In this document: in pieces, positions 62,756 to 64,000 of the stretch
Numbering within the stretch: position 1 is the first letter of the stretch
Layout: every line of letters starts with the position of its first letter
DNA from: Symbiodinium natans
Taxonomy: Eukaryota > Sar > Dinophyceae > Suessiales > Symbiodiniaceae
Assembly: GCA_905221605.1 (NCBI GenBank)
Contig: CAJNDS010002429.1
Span: forward strand, 135,809 to 199,808
Direction: 5' to 3'
Length of the DNA: 64,000 bases
Position numbers and translations under genes: made by a program
The notes under the pieces: generated by a model
Seen by the model: the letters and a program-made list of their open reading frames with translations, nothing else
Database searches by the model: none
Told to the model about the DNA's origin: nothing

Positions 62756-63190
62756 TTACTTCTTGACTTCTTGACTCCCGTGCTCAGATTTCAAGCCGGT
62801 TTTCCTGACTGCCAGCACCTGGCTGGACTGTATCAGGTCGCGCCCATTCTCGAGCTTCATGCCAACGCGAACGAGGGTGTTGTGCTCGATCCTGATCATG
62901 CTGCACCCCTGCATCTTGCGACTGATGGGCCGCCGCATCGGTTTCGGCATTGTGATTGCTTCAGTACCGCCAAGCATGGGTCCGATTTGAGATCTTGTCA
63001 CTCCAAGCCGGCATGTGAAGACCAAAAGCCACGTAGTCCTGCGAAGCACAGACATCTACGTCCCAGACCCTCAAGACTTGCCCACATTTCCCCACCCTCT
63101 CAGGCGGGCAGCTTGGGGCTTCTGCTCCTGAGCTCCTTAGCATCATGGGTATCATCCCCTCTGGCTTCTTCCGGGCACTCGCCGATCCAG
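62756..63190 (-). CDS. Unidentified probable exons
   Basis: About 63085-63190 reads KKPEGMIPMMLRSSGAEAPS then PPERVGKCGQVLRVWDVDVC. About 62756-62965 reads GTEAITMPKPMRRPISRKMQ then MIRIEHNTLVRVGMKLENGR and VLAVRKTGLKSEHG, ending at a stop at 62756. The second, basic and beta-rich, could be a terminal exon. They fall between the TPR gene and the sulfotransferase; family not recognised. Confidence 0.35.
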
Positions 63191-63406
63191 CGCCCAATCC
63201 AAAAAGAAGAACAAGGAAGTGTCCGAAACAAGCCCTAATGACACCTACAGTGACCTACAGTACAAGCGCCATCTATCCTGCGCCACGTAGCGGAGGACAT
63301 GCTCCAATGTCTCCTGCACAGTTCAAAGATGCGCTGACTTGCTTCTGCCGAGAGAATACTCTTGTGGAACCAGCTGACAAAGGAACTTTCAGACATGTCG
63401 AATACG

Positions 63407-64000
63407 CTACAAGCAACGCAGGAAGATCTCCTGGTCGTAAAAACGGGAGAACACTGTTTCAGAATCTTCGTGGTACGAGGTCACGCGCTGGGCTGCCATC
63501 TGGCTTGCGTGACCGGTGGGTGGGAAATACGTGTCTGCAAGGTGTTCGGCCAGCTTGAGGGACAAGCCAAAGACCGTGTGCAACATCTCCAAGATCTGCC
63601 AATTCACTGCAAGTCGGTCGGACGTCAGCAGGCCTACGAAGTTGATACGCTGCCACACAAAGTTGCAGCCCCAGCTTAAGTAAAGGCTTTGAGGAATCCA
63701 GTGGTCATCCGTCAACATGAAAGGTGTCGGTAGGGGCTGCGATGCGAAAGAACGGAATGCCTCGACTTGCTCGTCTATCGGACTTTTCAGGGTGACTCTC
63801 GCCCAGCCACGTCGGTCAGTCTCAGGGCAGTTGCCACTTGGCCGCATGCACTTGTCCAGAAATGCTGACAGGAACCGCTCCAGCGGATCACGCACAAAAA
63901 CTGCAAGCTTCCATTCGCGACTCTTCCAATAAACCTGCGATAACAAGCCATGGATGCTGCGATCTAGGACACGAGCCTCCGATTGCAGCACATCCTCATA
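63407..64000 (-). CDS. Carbohydrate sulfotransferase, C-terminal part (cut by window edge)
   Basis: About 197 codons without introns, open at the right edge and ending with TGA at 63407. The 3'-phosphate-binding motif of PAPS-dependent carbohydrate sulfotransferases (sulfotransferase-2 type) is clear: LAVFVRDPLERFLSAFLDKC. Downstream, TDDHWIPQSLYLSWGC and INFVGLLTSDRLAVNWQILE match the conserved H..PQ....C and Y..vG..e.l...... strings of the family. The 5'-phosphosulfate loop would lie upstream, outside the window. Such enzymes are normally type II membrane proteins of the Golgi that sulfate glycans; the acceptor is unknown. Upstream of RDPLERF the frame reads VLDRSIHGLLSQVYWKSREW. Confidence 0.82.
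   Translation of the reverse strand, partial: YEDVLQSEARVLDRSIHGLLSQVYWKSREWKLAVFVRDPLERFLSAFLDKCMRPSGNCPETDRRGWARVTLKSPIDEQVEAFRSFASQPLPTPFMLTDDHWIPQSLYLSWGCNFVWQRINFVGLLTSDRLAVNWQILEMLHTVFGLSLKLAEHLADTYFPPTGHASQMAAQRVTSYHEDSETVFSRFYDQEIFLRCL

Overview
The window looks like nuclear DNA of a dinoflagellate, most likely Symbiodiniaceae or a relative. Base composition is roughly balanced. Recognisable proteins are cut into exons of 40-250 nt. Introns begin with GA, GC or GT and almost always end AG|G. I can recognise exons on the minus strand only, from one end to the other. No rRNA, tRNA, CRISPR array, bacterial operon or complete transposon was found. All exon coordinates were read by eye from reading frame, family similarity and splice signals; treat +/- a few codons as normal and +/- one exon as possible.

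Layout, left to right (every gene reads right to left). 1-1.8 kb: two-RRM RNA-binding protein of CELF/Bruno type, running off the left edge. 4.2-7.3 kb: mitochondrial 2-oxoglutarate/malate-type carrier. 9.0-9.7 kb: terminal exon with an SH3-like segment. 11.3-13.0 kb: ankyrin-repeat protein. 14.7-15.9 kb: unidentified exons. 15.9-20.4 kb: malic enzyme with at least 14 exons. 20.9-32.45 kb: a long run of unidentified exons that starts with a Glu/Gln/Trp-repeat exon. 34.5-39.7 kb: unidentified helical or ARM-like exons. 39.9-44.4 kb: aspartyl/asparaginyl beta-hydroxylase with TPR-like exons and an upstream SH3-like module. 44.6-46 kb: ATP-grasp protein resembling TupA. 46.65-49.45 kb: protein with two SH3-like modules. 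51.5-53.0 kb: TPR/Sel1-like protein. 53.7-56.7 kb: unidentified exons. 56.8-58.35 kb: FHA-domain protein in one uninterrupted exon. 58.9-61.3 kb: coiled-coil/EF-hand-like exons. 61.6-62.3 kb: TPR co-chaperone-like protein. 63.4-64 kb: C-terminal half of a carbohydrate sulfotransferase, running off the right edge.

There is no sign of a functional operon. The co-linear genes fit the unidirectional gene arrays described in dinoflagellates, whose mRNAs mature by spliced-leader trans-splicing. The malate carrier and malic enzyme act on the same metabolite, but their proximity may be chance. The features most worth a second look are the GA-AG introns, very short stop-free introns of 3n length (one bounded by a 9-nt direct repeat), an SH3-like module recurring in otherwise unrelated genes, and the large unidentified exon run at 21-32 kb.
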